From assembly GCA_944472155.2 (NCBI GenBank), contig OX235271.1, forward strand, positions 84,767,256 to 84,831,255: a stretch of 64,000 nt of DNA, read 5' to 3'. Shown piece after piece: positions 1 to 10,830 of this stretch. The notes under the pieces were generated by a model. It saw only the letters and a program-made list of their open reading frames with translations. It made no database searches and was not told the DNA's origin. Within the stretch, counting starts at the first letter, position 1. Each line of letters starts with the position of its first letter. The position numbers were made by a program, and so were the translations under genes. Source of the DNA: Trichobilharzia szidati (lineage: Eukaryota > Platyhelminthes > Trematoda > Strigeidida > Schistosomatidae).

Positions 1-695
1 TAATGAGATCTTCTCCATGCCTATGGTATGACAAGGAGAAGAGATTCAAAATACCTGGTCTTTCAGCGTAGGATGCAAAGAATTGTATGTGTTGCCTTCC
101 TTCAAACCCTTTCTAGAATGTATTAGTCCCCATAAAGATAACAACTAGCTGCCTGGATCCAGTCTTCCAGTTTTGATCTCACCAGAAGTGATCATATCTT
201 TGGTGATTCTAGTAAACGCTCTGAGTATTGCCCATAAGGATCTGAAACTTCAAGTTGCCCCAGAACAACACTGTGCTGTAGTTTTTAGGTCACTTAGATT
301 CATATTAGTTTGAATTGATGCTTGAGTATTCGATGCGCATAGTTACGCATTTTGCCACGTTGACAGGGAGTATCCATTCTTCAGAACACTCTAAAAATTT
401 GTTGAGATCTTCTAGCAATGTGAGCGTGTCACTATCTCCAAATTCTTAAGTCATCCGCATAAAGGACCATAGAGGATTCGATGAGCACAAGTATCTCACT
501 GATATATATTATAAATAAGAGTGGCTCAAGTATAGTGCCTTGTAGCACTGCACTATGCACCGCTATCCAGGAGGAGAGTTTTGACTTGATCCCGACTCTC
601 AGTCTCCTACCTATGAGGTATACTGTTCTTGATATCAAAAGTTTTCAGTATCAAGAGCAGACTTGTGTGAGGTACTTTGTCGAAGGATAAATTGG
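1..695 (-). mobile_element. CR1/jockey-like non-LTR retrotransposon, reverse transcriptase fragment
   Basis: The minus strand translates to a decayed reverse transcriptase. At 432-638 a VLQGTILEPLLFIIYI stretch is followed by LYADDLRIW, which is the catalytic YADD motif of non-LTR elements. Further left, past frame breaks, pieces such as FLECSEEWILPVNVAKC match the region after the catalytic motif of CR1/jockey-type elements. The copy is broken by stops and shifts and runs off the left edge. Clade assignment (CR1 or jockey, like schistosome SR1) is by resemblance only. Confidence 0.75.
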
Positions 696-875
696 AAATT
701 TCTAGATAAGACCTTAAGATATATGTGTAACACTTGATCTTTGTGGTATTATATAAATACATATCGATTTTTTTATAACATAAATATCAGACACAGCAGA
801 AAACAGTTTACTGTTCACAATCATGTCAAATGTAACTGCAGAACTTACAAACTTAATTTTCATGATTCTCTTTCT

Positions 876-1132
876 ACGAGTTCATCACGGATTGATATCA
901 GTTAGAGAATCACTGAAAACTAGGGAGTACTGGACAGTTTGAGAATCATCGGCAGCACGCGCCCACTGGAGTTCGAACCCAGGACCTTCCGGTTACAAGG
1001 CAAGCTCGTATACCATTCAGTGGGTGCATACTGCCGATATTTCCCAAACTAGGAGGCGGAAACAGCTGTCCGGTACTACCTGGTGGGTTTTCAATGGTTC
1101 TCTAACTGATATCAATCCGTGATCAACTCGTA
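876..1132. repeat. F1 element, head-to-head inverted pair (short fold-back)
   Basis: The left arm (876-1019) is a minus-strand F1 copy with a B-box-like GTTCGAACCC complement and a hammerhead-like core. The right arm (1020-1131) is a plus-strand copy truncated inside the element. The outer 34 bases on each side are near-perfect inverted repeats around GATATCA. The ribozyme core is mutated in both arms. Confidence 0.8.
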
Positions 1133-1184
1133 AGAACAAATCTAATCCTTAAAAATCAACTATAGAAGATTCTCTTTCTTCTTT

Positions 1185-1720
1185 CCTATTCTTCGTAGGG
1201 GTAGTAGAATTTTCCAGATAGCCGGCCGGTACAGGTGTTGAATCACTCTTATTGCACGTTTACGCCTCAGTTGATTCAATTGATAAAGCTTCCATTATTA
1301 GTCTATCCCTCCACCCTGTTTTAATAGAGATTTTAAGCCTGCCAACTTATCTCATTCTGTTGTATTGTTGTATTTTCTAGATTTCTGATCTTACGCTGGT
1401 CAGCTAATATAGATTTTGCTAGGATTTTCTGATCCTTTAGTCTGACTGACTCTGTTCCAATAGTTTGACCTGCAATTTTATAATCTTTGTGGGGTAATAA
1501 ATAAACTAAATTTTATTTTGTTTATTGAGCACCATAGAATCAGTTAATTGGTATAATTCATTTCTAAGTGAGTTTAGTTTCTAGGTTTCAATACCACTTT
1601 TTGTTCCTGCTTTATTAAAAATTCTACATAGGCTGTCAGAGGTTCCTTCTTTGTGTGGTAGCATTACTTGAGGTTGTAAATTCACTATTGTTGGTGTTGT
1701 TACCTTTCTGCAAAATGTCT
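1185..1720 (-). mobile_element. Penelope-like element, GIY-YIG C-terminal fragment, left arm of inverted pair
   Basis: The minus strand carries the same C-terminal and 3' sequence as the plus copy at 1830-2365. The segment 1194-1227 is the near-exact inverse of 2326-2359. Frames are broken. Both copies are 5'-truncated and face each other across about 110 bp of AT-rich spacer. Confidence 0.75.
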
Positions 1721-1829
1721 GTCATGCAAATACTTCCTGATTAATCAACAATTATGCAAGAATATACAAAAACAAAATTAATAATTGTAGTGATAATAAT
1801 AATAAGAACAATAACCATGACAACACCAA

Positions 1830-2510
1830 CGGTAAGGAATTTAAATCATTAGTTGTACTTGCATACAAAGAAGAAACCTCCAAAACCTTATGCAGAATTC
1901 TTAACAAGGCAGGAATAAAAGTGGCTGGCATTCAAATCACCCACAAACTCAATTAGAAATAAGCTTTGTCAGTTAAAGGATCCTGTGCAGCCCATTAAAC
2001 AAAATAATCTAGCGTATCTAATAGCCTGCAATGACTGTCAGGTCAAATAAATAAGTCATATTAGTAGAAGGGGTGAAAAAGACTAACGGAGCCCAAAAAT
2101 TTAATAAATTTAAGATTGGTTGTCACTAATAAGATAAGCAATCTAAAAATTAGCTCAGCGATAACACCACATGCAGTCAATCTCAACCATCTAATAAAGT
2201 GGAATAAGCTGGCAATTCTAAAATCTAATATGACAGAGTGGAGAAGGAGAATGATAATGGAAGCTTTATCTATCGAATCAACTAAGGAGAATACGTGAAA
2301 TAGAAATGATTCAATACCTGTCGTGGCCGGCTATCTGGAAAATTCTACTACCCCTACGACGAATAGGAACGAATAAACGAAACCGTAAAACTCAAATTTT
2401 GAAGTCGTGTGATTATAATTGATATGATTATGAACGGTAATAAATTGTGTTCAAAACTTCATCCAGTAAATAATAATACAGTTTCACTGTATGATATAGA
2501 TAATGAACTT
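1830..2510 (+). mobile_element. Penelope-like element, GIY-YIG C-terminal fragment plus 3' tail, right arm of inverted pair
   Basis: The translation shows an IACNDCQ-like start of a GIY-YIG domain. After a frameshift come NKISNLKISSAITPHAV and EWRRRMIMEALSIESTK (2116-2298), the usual end of schistosome PLE open reading frames. A 3' tail with a GTTTCACTG-type end reaches about 2510. It is a dead copy. Confidence 0.75.
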
Positions 2511-2888
2511 GGAGCTCTATGTTCATCAAGTTGGAACGTATATCTCATTTATTTTCTTCTCATGGGTGATAGTCTACGGACATAAGAATAGAACTTGCGC
2601 CCTTTAGGTAGAGTATAATTCCATTGTGTGTAAAATTTATTTTGATAAAGTCTCGTAGTGTTATATTTACTGATCACGTTTCGATCCCAATTTATTGCTG
2701 CTCATAATCATATGAAGGTACTCATTCAAACTTTCTAACTTCGTTTGTATAATTCCAATATTTTTCATCACTTGACTTGATTGGTAGTTGTATTTTCCAT
2801 ATTTCTGGTATGAGTGATGAGTTGTGTCTATTGTATGTGTTGGGTGCAGATTCTATTCGGTAATCAACCTCTCTCTCCACCTACCAAT

Positions 2889-3253
2889 GAGATGCTTACT
2901 AGCAATTGGCCCTATTCAGGCTGGTAGTTACCTGGGGTTTTAGTGGGTTGTATTGACCAGTAAGGGGCAGCAGGTCAGCGTGAGGACAAATACTTGCCGA
3001 AGACATTCGCTAGCGGTCACTCTATGTCGTGAATTGGCAGGAGTTGGAATTCATGGACTGGCCATTAAAGCGGGTCCCAGTGGCTTAATGGTCTACGAGC
3101 TAGCTAGCCTTGTAACCAGAAGGTCTTGGGTTCAAATCCCTTGTGGTGGATGTGTACTGCTGAAGAGTCAAAAACAATGACGGAACAGCTTGCTGTCCAG
3201 CACCCCCAGTTGGTTTTTCAATGATTCTCTAGCCGATTTCAACTCATGATGAG
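2889..3253 (+). repeat. F1 tRNA-like/hammerhead short element, near full length
   Basis: The element starts near ATTGGCCCTATTCAGG. The tRNA-like part has an A-box-like TGGCTTAATGG near 3080 and a B-box-like GGTTCAAATCCC near 3130. Then come the hammerhead core CTGAAGA and a GGAACAGC...CTGTCC cleavage region (about 3150-3210), and the tail CTCATGATGA. Stem II is damaged. It abuts a PLE fragment on its right. Confidence 0.85.
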
Positions 3254-3925
3254 TTTCAACCCTCTCCCACCCTGTTGTGTGGTTATTTGCTAATACATGC
3301 AGTGCAGTTGCTGAGCTTTTTTCTAAATTACTTATCTTCGTGGGGTCAAACATTCCAACCTCAGCCAAATGCTTATTTTCCGACAATCTGACCACCCCCG
3401 ATCTACTAGTCTGACCTATGTAGTCGACCTCACTCACAGTTATCGAAAGGTATTTTGTAAACTAAATTATTTTGTCTAATTGGGTCAGCTGGGTCCTTTA
3501 ACCTACAGAGCTCATCCCTAAATGAGTTTGTAGGTTTAAATGCCACCCTAATTCCTGCTTTATTAATAATCCTACGAAAAGTCTACAGACATGTGTAACA
3601 CAGGCTTCAGCTACTTCAAGCGACAGGGTTTATTAATCTCCGTGACTGACTTATCTGTCTTAGCTGATATTATTCTTGTTACTTCTTCAATGACATAAGA
3701 TAACTTGGGTTGAATACCTGAAGTCTTTATATGTCCTTTACTTTTATCGGTAATATTTCACACCCAAAGAATAGGGTGATGTCTGTTGTACTGCACAAAA
3801 TAGTGGATATTTTACTCGCTTCGAAAGTCAAAACGAACCCTTGGTTTCCCCGTGAATTTCTCATTAAGCCACCTGCCGTCGAGGGTAGGAGGTATGAAAT
3901 GCTTGACGGCATTCACCATTATTTA
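3254..3925 (-). mobile_element. Penelope-like element, C-terminal and linker fragment
   Basis: The minus strand encodes DYIGQTSRSG (the GIY-YIG catalytic motif with the target Y and R), NLEKSSATALHVLANNHTTG, and further upstream decayed pieces such as KISTILCSTTDITLFFG. Several frameshifts and stops make it non-functional. Overlapping plus-strand reading frames around 3731-3994 are shadows. Confidence 0.7.
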
Positions 3926-4404
3926 ATTCACAGTTACACAATAATAATAACAGTTACAAATACCACATTCATAATGTGTACATGTTGTAAGTAAACCTTA
4001 TTCCTCTTACAGTGAGCTACTCATCTTTTTCAGTAATATGTTTAGTCACAATCAGTTGAATTCCTATAGCTGAACACGTCAAGTGAAAGTTGTATTCATC
4101 ATTAAACGTGTTAAGTTTACGGAGTCGAAACTGAAAACAGAAAATTTACGAAAGGGAGTCAAACCACCAAAAGAGAAGTATGGATGCTTAATTATTACCC
4201 ATGAAAAATGTATTCACAAATATATAAAAAGATTGTGTGCTCCATTACTTCAATGATAGAATATTCATCAGTCAAGCAGGAAGTGTTAGCTCAATTCCTG
4301 CTCAACGAACTACGAAATCAAACCGACCTGTTAGTGAACCCGGAAAAGAAGGGAGGTTGTATGTGAGACTAGCAATCACAGAGATTGATATGAATTAGAA
4401 GATT
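3926..4404. other. unassigned stretch
   Basis: AT-rich sequence with no open frame, repeat or RNA that I recognise. Confidence 0.5.
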
Positions 4405-5035
4405 TAACGAAGACCAGTACTGGGGAACTAGACAATCGTTTCAACCCTATGTGGAACTCTTCAACAGTACCGGCCCACCATCCCAACAAGGGTCAAACCT
4501 GGGACCTTCAGGTTATGAGGTCAAGTTCGTCAAACACATTCAGCCATTTAAGTTGGAATTCAATGACCTGTGAATTCTAACTTCTTCCAATGCCCGAAAT
4601 GTGTAGCACCAATGCCAGCCTATTTCATCAGTGAATGTATGTCCTCAGTGTTAACCTGATGATACCCACTGACCACAGATTCTCCGTGGTAGAACTCTAG
4701 ACAACTTCATTCTGTATTCAGTAACTAGTGTGCTTCAGACTAATTGTCAAGAATTAGTTTATAGGGATTTGATGTGTTTCAAGTCTGACCACAGATTGAT
4801 ATCAGTTATTGGTCAGGCTAAAATCACAAATTGACAGAAGTTAGAATTCAGAGGTCATCGAATTCCAATCCAGTGGGTGAATTGTCAGTGGGCTTGCCTA
4901 GCAACCTAAAGGTCTCAGGTTCGACTGCTGGTGGGACGATAGGTGGTTACTGGTGAAGATTGCCAAATAAGGACGAAACTTCCGTCCGGTACTCAAGTTT
5001 GAACTTGAAACAATCCACCACTTCAACAAGCATTG
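4405..5035. repeat. F1 inverted pair, strongly diverged
   Basis: A minus-strand copy at about 4405-4585 has a B-box complement near GGTCAAACCTGGGACC. A plus-strand copy at about 4835-5035 has GGTCTCAGGTTCGACTGC followed by GGACGAAAC and GTCCGGTACTC. About 250 bp between them contains ATATCAG tail fragments. Hammerhead cores are degenerate. Confidence 0.65.
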
Positions 5036-5039
5036 TAGG

Positions 5040-6015
5040 AATCTTTGAAACCATGCTTAGAAAAGATACATTTCAGTACAAAAACTCACTTTAAGAAAAA
5101 GACTCGCATAAATAATCTTATGGAGCCTATTAAACAGAATAATTTTAGTTTATCTAAAATCATGCATTGAATATGGCGTCAAATACACAGGTCAGAGTAG
5201 TAGATCATAATCATTTATATTATTGGAGCCGACAAATAGACCCTTTTAAGATAAGAAACTTAGAAATAAGCAGAACTCAGCCACAGAATAATTACATGCA
5301 GTCACACACAACCATACAACAGAATGAAATGGTGACACTCATAAAATCTGTTATAAGAGGCTATGTATACAGAGAAAAATACCAATAATCCAAACTGGCC
5401 CTATTCATGTAGTTATTTACCTGGGGTTTTAGTGGGAAACCGTGGCCAGTAAGGTACAGCAGGTTGGGCGTGAGGATAAATACTCGCCGAAGACATTCGC
5501 TAGCGGTCGTGCTATGTTCTGAATTGGCAGAAGTTGGAATTCATGCTCTGGGTATTGGAACTTGTCCCAGTGACTTAATGGTCCACAAACTAGCCCGCCT
5601 TGTAACCAGAAGGTCCTGGCTTTGAACCCCGCAGTGTAGGTGCGTACTGACGAAGAGTCCCAAACAATGACAGAACAGCTGGCTGTGCAGTACTCCCTGC
5701 AGGTTTTCCAATAGTTCTTCAACTGATTTCAACTCATGATGAAATCCTGTAACCGATAATCCAAACATTTCGTTTACCAAATCGACTGAGAATACATGTA
5801 ATTGGAATGATTTAACACTTATCCAGGACATCTGAAAAACTCTACTCTCACTAATGCAAATGGAGAAGAAGAAGAATGACAACTATAAAAGCTGATTTTC
5901 AAAATTGCGCACTTACATTTGACGTGATTATGAACAACAAACAGTGTTCGAAACGTTAACTAGTAAACAATAACACTATTTCATGCACTGAGTGTGATGA
6001 TCGGTATCGTAAAAC
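5040..6015 (+). mobile_element. Penelope-like element C-terminus and 3' tail, split by an F1 insertion
   Basis: Left part 5040-5395 encodes DPFKIRNLEISRTQPQN and a decayed GIY-YIG C-terminus. Right part 5756-6015 resumes with the NWNDLT-like end and the 3' tail ending in a CACTGAGTGTGATGA-type motif. The 360 bp between is an F1 element. Internal stops show it is dead. Confidence 0.7.
5396..5755 (+). repeat. F1 element inserted in a PLE, flanked by 11-bp direct repeat
   Basis: Near full-length F1 with the tRNA-like part at about 5560-5640, the mutated hammerhead region at about 5645-5700 and the tail AACTCATGATGAAATCC. It is flanked by ATAATCCAAAC at 5385-5395 and 5756-5766, a candidate target-site duplication within the PLE. 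Confidence 0.8.
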
Positions 6016-6182
6016 CCTGGGTGGTGCTGAGATTCTAGCTAATGTGTGGCCTCATGATTACTAGTTGAGTAGTCTACCAGTAGGATCCACCTGATAACCA
6101 GCTGTCATGATTTCACAGTAATCATCACTGTACGAATTTTCTGGTTTCTTCAACGAATATAGAATTTTGAAAGAATGAGATC

Positions 6183-6610
6183 GATGAACAAGGAATATTC
6201 TTTTCGATAACTTCTTCTTGATCAGGGTTCTACAGTTAAGAATACAATAAATACAATATAGGATTATCATTATTAACAGATAAATTGTCGAAAGTCTCCT
6301 GATACCGAATACTCCAAAAAGCAGAGACTGTTGCAATACGCCTAAAATCACTCAGGGCTCTGTATACAAAAGGAAAGGGTTCAGTCGGTATTGTCGCTAC
6401 TGTGATGGAATCTATAAATTGATAAATTCTGTATTATTTTTTCTCAATCCAGAGGTCTTCGAACTGTAATCTGTTGATAATATTATTGCTTCGATATTAT
6501 TTGAAACATTGTCGTTGTTAACAACGATAGTTCTTTAATTATCATGGACATATAACTGTAGAACCTGTTAAAGAAAAAGTTCTCGAAAAGAATATTCTTC
6601 ACTTAGTATA
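6183..6610. repeat. unclassified fold-back repeat
   Basis: GAATATTCTTTTCGA followed by a GGTTCTACAGTT stretch (about 6188-6240) recurs inverted as AACTGTAGAACC followed by TCGAAAAGAATATTC (about 6555-6600). A related TCGAAAAGTATATTC piece occurs near 41888. No coding content is evident; the minus-strand frame at 6061-6351 spans one arm and looks fortuitous. Confidence 0.6.
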
Positions 6611-6857
6611 CCCAGTCTTCTGAAAAATTTTAATGGGCATTTTTAATCATTTAGAATATAGAATTATAGGGAGAAGAATATTTATATATATGGTTGATAA
6701 ACATTACAGCATTTGGTTTAATGATGCCGTAGTGTTCTCTGAGCTGCTTGGCTTAATTGCGCAGCTTTCATCGCCCGTCTAGACATCATATTCAGCATTT
6801 GCTTTTGTGTGAAATGATTTAATTTCCAAGTGTTAGTTTTGTGGGGATTTGTGATTG

Positions 6858-6990
6858 ATTCGATCTCCTGTAGGGTCATGTATGCGTAGTACTAAAGAGT
6901 CCCAGAATAGTACGAGACAGTTGTCCCATAAACCTCGGGTTTAAGTGGTTCTTTGACTGATATAAGTCTGTGTGCAAAGTTGAAATTGTT
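6858..6990 (+). repeat. F1 3' fragment
   Basis: Diverged ribozyme region with GAGTCCCAGAATAGTACGAG and GTTGTCCC, followed by an F1-like GTGGTTCTTTGACTGATAT tail. Confidence 0.6.
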
Positions 6991-7074
6991 CAAATAATGT
7001 ATTTTTTAGCAACCTAAAAATCCCCATTTAGTCATATAAAAGAAGAGAAGAGTACTCTTTTCAGCGATATCATT

Positions 7075-7590
7075 CATGGTAAACTTTCCTAGGAGCAAAG
7101 AGAGTGTTTCCAAAGATTCGTCATTAAAACTCTAAGTTTTAGGTAACGGTTACGTAATACAGAATCTAAATCTACAATTAAATGGAGACATAGGCAGAAA
7201 TACTAAGGAACCAGTTGTCCCATCCATTGAAGAAAACCTTATTTGCAGCTGAACTTTGACTCACTTTTGTATTAAATCAGCGATATGCACGAACGTGAAA
7301 GATAAACTACCGCTACTGGCCCCATCACTGTGCATCTATCAGTTCACCTGCTCTAGTGAAGCTTGGTATGTTGAGCGTACTCAACGTCTACCATCCAAAC
7401 GTATCATCGAATATTTATCCTCATGGTTTTATAGTGGAGGAAAAAATATCCTGGAACATTAATCCTAGACACCCAAAAAACCTGCAAATCACCTGCAGAA
7501 TCATCGAAAGAATGGGTGGAAATCTTACCGAAGGTGTACAAATCAAACTTCTTCATACCACAGAAGCAATGGCAGTATACATACTTTGAC
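7075..7590 (+). mobile_element. Penelope-like element, GIY-YIG fragment
   Basis: 7256-7462 encodes DKLPLLAPSLCIYQFTCSS then AWYVERTQRLPSKR, the start of the GIY-YIG domain where C-x-Y-x-F-x-C and Y-x-G-R-T are usual. The G of YxG is lost (YVER). Overlapping frame 7356-7589 carries the C-terminal piece, so a frameshift splits the domain. Confidence 0.7.
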
Positions 7591-7594
7591 TGGA

Positions 7595-7935
7595 CACTAG
7601 TAACTAACTAGTGTGATGTGCCTAGCCTTTTGTTTGGTGCAGACTGAATTCTCTCAGTCAGGTTTGCAGTGTGGCCACCATTATAGGTAGCTCGCCATCA
7701 CGATGCACATTGATTTGATGATATTAGATGGTTGGAGGAAATCGGCAGGAAGTCTTGCTTGAACTGGGTTTCGTCCTAACTGGCACTCACCAGTCAGCAA
7801 GGCGTAGCTGCAACCTTAAAGGAACTCATATACCTTCTGAGATTCTAAATTGCATCACCCATTGTTGCAGTCATAGACGTTACCACTGAACTGTTTGGAC
7901 TTGTGACTGACCACCTGTATGACTGTATTGGATGA
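7595..7935 (-). repeat. F2 tRNA-like/hammerhead element with its flanking unit
   Basis: Ribozyme and pol III orientation is minus. The right part (about 7860-7935) is the complement of a tRNA-like A/B-box region. The left part holds the ribozyme-derived CTGGGTTTCGTCC complement, ending at TAGATGGTTGGAGG. A preceding GACACTAGTAACTA segment recurs near 45000 and 50040. The core is mutated. Confidence 0.7.
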
Positions 7936-7936
7936 G

Positions 7937-8036
7937 TTCCTTAAAATTTGCAGATAACCCCTGGCTGATGAGTGCGAACTAGCACGGAATCTAGGTCTAA
8001 GGCTTCCTGCCGATCGCCTTCAACCATCTAATATCA
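7937..8036 (+). repeat. F2 hammerhead fragment, inverted partner
   Basis: CTGATGA at about 7967 is followed by GTGCGAACTAGCAC, a perfect 4-bp stem II with a 6-nt loop. But GAA is mutated to GGA, so the core is likely inactive. It ends in CAACCATCTAATA and forms a head-to-head pair with the preceding copy. Confidence 0.75.
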
Positions 8037-8336
8037 CAAAGGCAATATATATGTCAAATCCCAAACTCTACACACAGAAGAGGTTTGTTCAATCACTGAA
8101 GCTAGAATGGGCCTAATCTATTGCAACATTGGATTTGTAAATTTTGTTAATCCTAAGTTTTTAGTCTTTTAATTATGTTATTCTCGTCTACTCTCTATGA
8201 CAGTGATCCTTACTTGGCTATCTCTTTCTCTCTCAATTTTAGTTAAGTTCTGCTCAGTCCCGTCAGTTATATTACGTCACTCAGTTTACTAACTTGACTT
8301 TTCTATAGTTGGTTTGTAAGTATTAGATTTGTTTTT

Positions 8337-8487
8337 ACGAGTTGATCACGGACTGATATCAGTTAGAGAACCCAAGTGGGTGCGTACTGCCGATGATTCC
8401 CAATCTAGGAGGCGGAAACTGCTGTCCAGTACTCCCAGCTGGTTTTCAATGGTTCACTAACTGATATCAATCCGTGATCAACTCATA
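8337..8487 (+). repeat. F1-derived 151-bp miniature with terminal inverted repeats
   Basis: The ends are inverted repeats of about 34 bp (GAGTTGATCACGGACTGATA against its complement). The middle is the F1 ribozyme region with CCGATGA and GTCCAGTACTCCC. U4 of the core is changed. It resembles the 876-1132 fold-back with its tRNA part deleted. Confidence 0.75.
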
Positions 8488-9339
8488 ATAGCCTGACTGT
8501 ATTTTAGTTTCTCCCCGATTACCACTTTTTTATATTCATTAATTGATTATCTAAAGCTTACAGTTCTAGTGACACGTCTTTGGAAATATTCCTATTGTTA
8601 CTAAGATTATATACATTTATTTATATGCGGTTTGAGAATGAGATTGCTAAAAATAGAGTAACTCTTCTCAGAACACTGTCTTATTCTGTGATTTACTTTT
8701 ATTCCTTTTAGTTTGTAAAATACTTTACTTGATTAATTAGTACTCGCTTGTGATTTATTGATCTCATTCCTCCCATTCACTATCCACACATGAGTACACA
8801 CCGCATATATCAACAATTTAGAGAACACGCTTATCATAATACCGCTTCATAGAGAGAATAAATTAACCATCTCAAAAGCACACTTACTCTCCTAACTAAT
8901 AGACTTTATGTACTAAGCTGACTATAGTTTGATAGGCACATATATATAAGTTACAAATACGTAATTACGCCTCTTTCGTTTGATCAGACTCGGTAAATAT
9001 TAACACTCTATGGGTATTCGGCATATTTTTTACTGTGACATTTATAGAGATATTGAATTGAAATACTATTTTGAAGCATCTACAAACACAGGCAAATGCA
9101 CACACACTTGTACACTTTTCATCTTACCGTCAGTCTGTTTACTGTCATCAAAGAATTTCACATAAAACTTTAAATAATCATCAATTAAAACTAGTATTCA
9201 AAAAAATGAAAAAATGAAAATAAAATTGACATTTAGGTGCCATACTGTTATTTAATATTAAATTTATTTACTTATTTATTGATTATGAATGTTTCTGTTA
9301 AATTACACGTCATTTGTAATTAACTAATGGTATTTACTG
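8488..9339. other. unassigned AT-rich stretch
   Basis: No coding frame, splice-bordered exon or recognised repeat. Confidence 0.5.
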
Positions 9340-9590
9340 AGTGTATGTGCTTTGGTGATTCGACAGTAGAATGTTTGCTAACCACACACGTGGTCCTGGG
9401 GTATGATTCCTGGCTGACTCACTCCTAAACCTCGCTTAGCCGGTGGTAAGATCGATAGTGAAGAGGGAAGGTTGGGTGTAGGGCTAGCTACCCTATCCTG
9501 TAAAAATAAAAAACGCTCACTGCTTAGGAAACTCCAGCACACTAGCTTGAAGTCTGATAGTCCCACTTGGAAAGTAAAGGAATAAAATAC
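9340..9590 (+). repeat. F4 tRNA-like SINE
   Basis: The tRNA-like head has GTAGAATGTTTGCTAACC and a B-box-like GGTATGATTCC near 9400. The body contains GAAGAGGGAAGGTTGGG, shared with the copy at 41592. The tail is AACTCCAGCACACTAGCTTGAAG and TCCCACTTGG. Confidence 0.75.
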
Positions 9591-9610
9591 ATGAAATAAT
9601 TCGTTGCATG

Positions 9611-10050
9611 ATTTCATCATGAAATGGCATTGGTTAGAGGAACATTGGAAAACCTTGGAACACTGGACAGCTGTTTAGTCAGCCTAGCTTGGGATTTGTC
9701 GTCAGTACGCACCCACAGTGTGGGGTTCAAACCCACGACCTTCTAGTTACAAGGCGAGCTCGTAGACCATTAAGCCACTGGGATTCGCTCAAATGGCCAA
9801 CTTCTACCAATTCATGACACAGCATGACCACTAGCCAGTGTATTTATCCTCACAACAGACCTTCTGGGATCCCATTGGTTTAAGAGTTCATTAGCTAGCT
9901 TACCTCGTAACCAGATGGCCCGAGTTTGAACCATGGGGGTGGGCAAGTGCCAATGAAGAGTCCCAAACTGGGACGAAACAGCTATGCTGTAATCCCAGGT
10001 TTTCAAGTTGTTCTGTAACCGATGTCAACTCATGATGAAATCCTGTAACC
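9611..10050. repeat. F1 head-to-head inverted pair
   Basis: The minus copy (9611-9861) and plus copy (9862-10050) meet within the tRNA-upstream part. Both outer ends carry GATTTCATCATG or its complement. The plus copy has GAGTCCCAAACTGGGACGAA, a stem II with a lengthened pairing, but CTGAAGA has become ATGAAGA. Confidence 0.8.
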
Positions 10051-10159
10051 AATTAGTCAATTCCGGACAAACCAATACTTGAATAAAATAATTCACTGAG
10101 CGTACAAAAGATTGGAACAGCTGCACACTTAACGATTCACCCAAGGGAAAAAGACTGGA

Positions 10160-10270
10160 CTTATGTGCATGTGTGTGTTGGCTAGTGGGTGAGTGACTCT
10201 CAAACTAGGAGGAAACAGTAGTCCAGTTCTCCCTGGTTGTCAATAATTCTCTAGTTTGTGATGAAACCTA
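10160..10270 (+). repeat. F1 3' fragment
   Basis: Contains CTCAAACTAGGAGGAAACAG and AGTCCAGTTCTCCCTGG, the F1 ribozyme region, then the GATGAAACC tail. Confidence 0.6.
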
Positions 10271-10664
10271 GTCAGATTGTTTCATTCATCATCATTTATT
10301 TTTAGTTTGAAAATAATAAAACAAAAATAATTGTTTATAATTGTTTCCATAGATAACTCTAGGTCTTTCAAAAGTATCGATTTGTATCGTCTATCATTTC
10401 AGTTTAAAAGCAATCCATGCATGACAACCATCTTATGCAGCTGAAATACTTCTTCTAAAATTCTGGCTACTAAATGGTGTTCCAGTATTTACATGAAAAA
10501 TAATTTTATTTATCGTATTCTACTGAATTATTTATTTTAACACAATTATGGTACAGCAGGTATACAAAGAAGACTGGCCTGCAGAATAATTTAAACAGTA
10601 GTACAAGAAACAAAATAGTCATACTGGAGGAAGAGCTAGTTATTTTCCCGAATGATATAACTAA
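10271..10664. other. unassigned AT-rich stretch
   Basis: Nothing recognised. Confidence 0.4.
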
Positions 10665-10830
10665 CAGTGGAATCTGCGGTCCGGATTTCGTCCCATTTAT
10701 AACTCTTCATCCGTAATCCCAAGTGAGTGATGGATGGTATTCTCACTGAGACTGGGACTCTTCACCCGCCGTTTCAAACTCCTACGCGTCTCATCCACTA
10801 GGCCACAGGCTTTCAGTCGCTAACTCATGG
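10665..10830 (-). repeat. F3 Sm-alpha-like fragment
   Basis: The plus sequence CAGTGGAATCTGCGG followed by TTTCGTCCCATTTATAACTC is the complement of a decayed Sm-alpha-type hammerhead. The tRNA-like region follows to about 10830. Confidence 0.55.
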
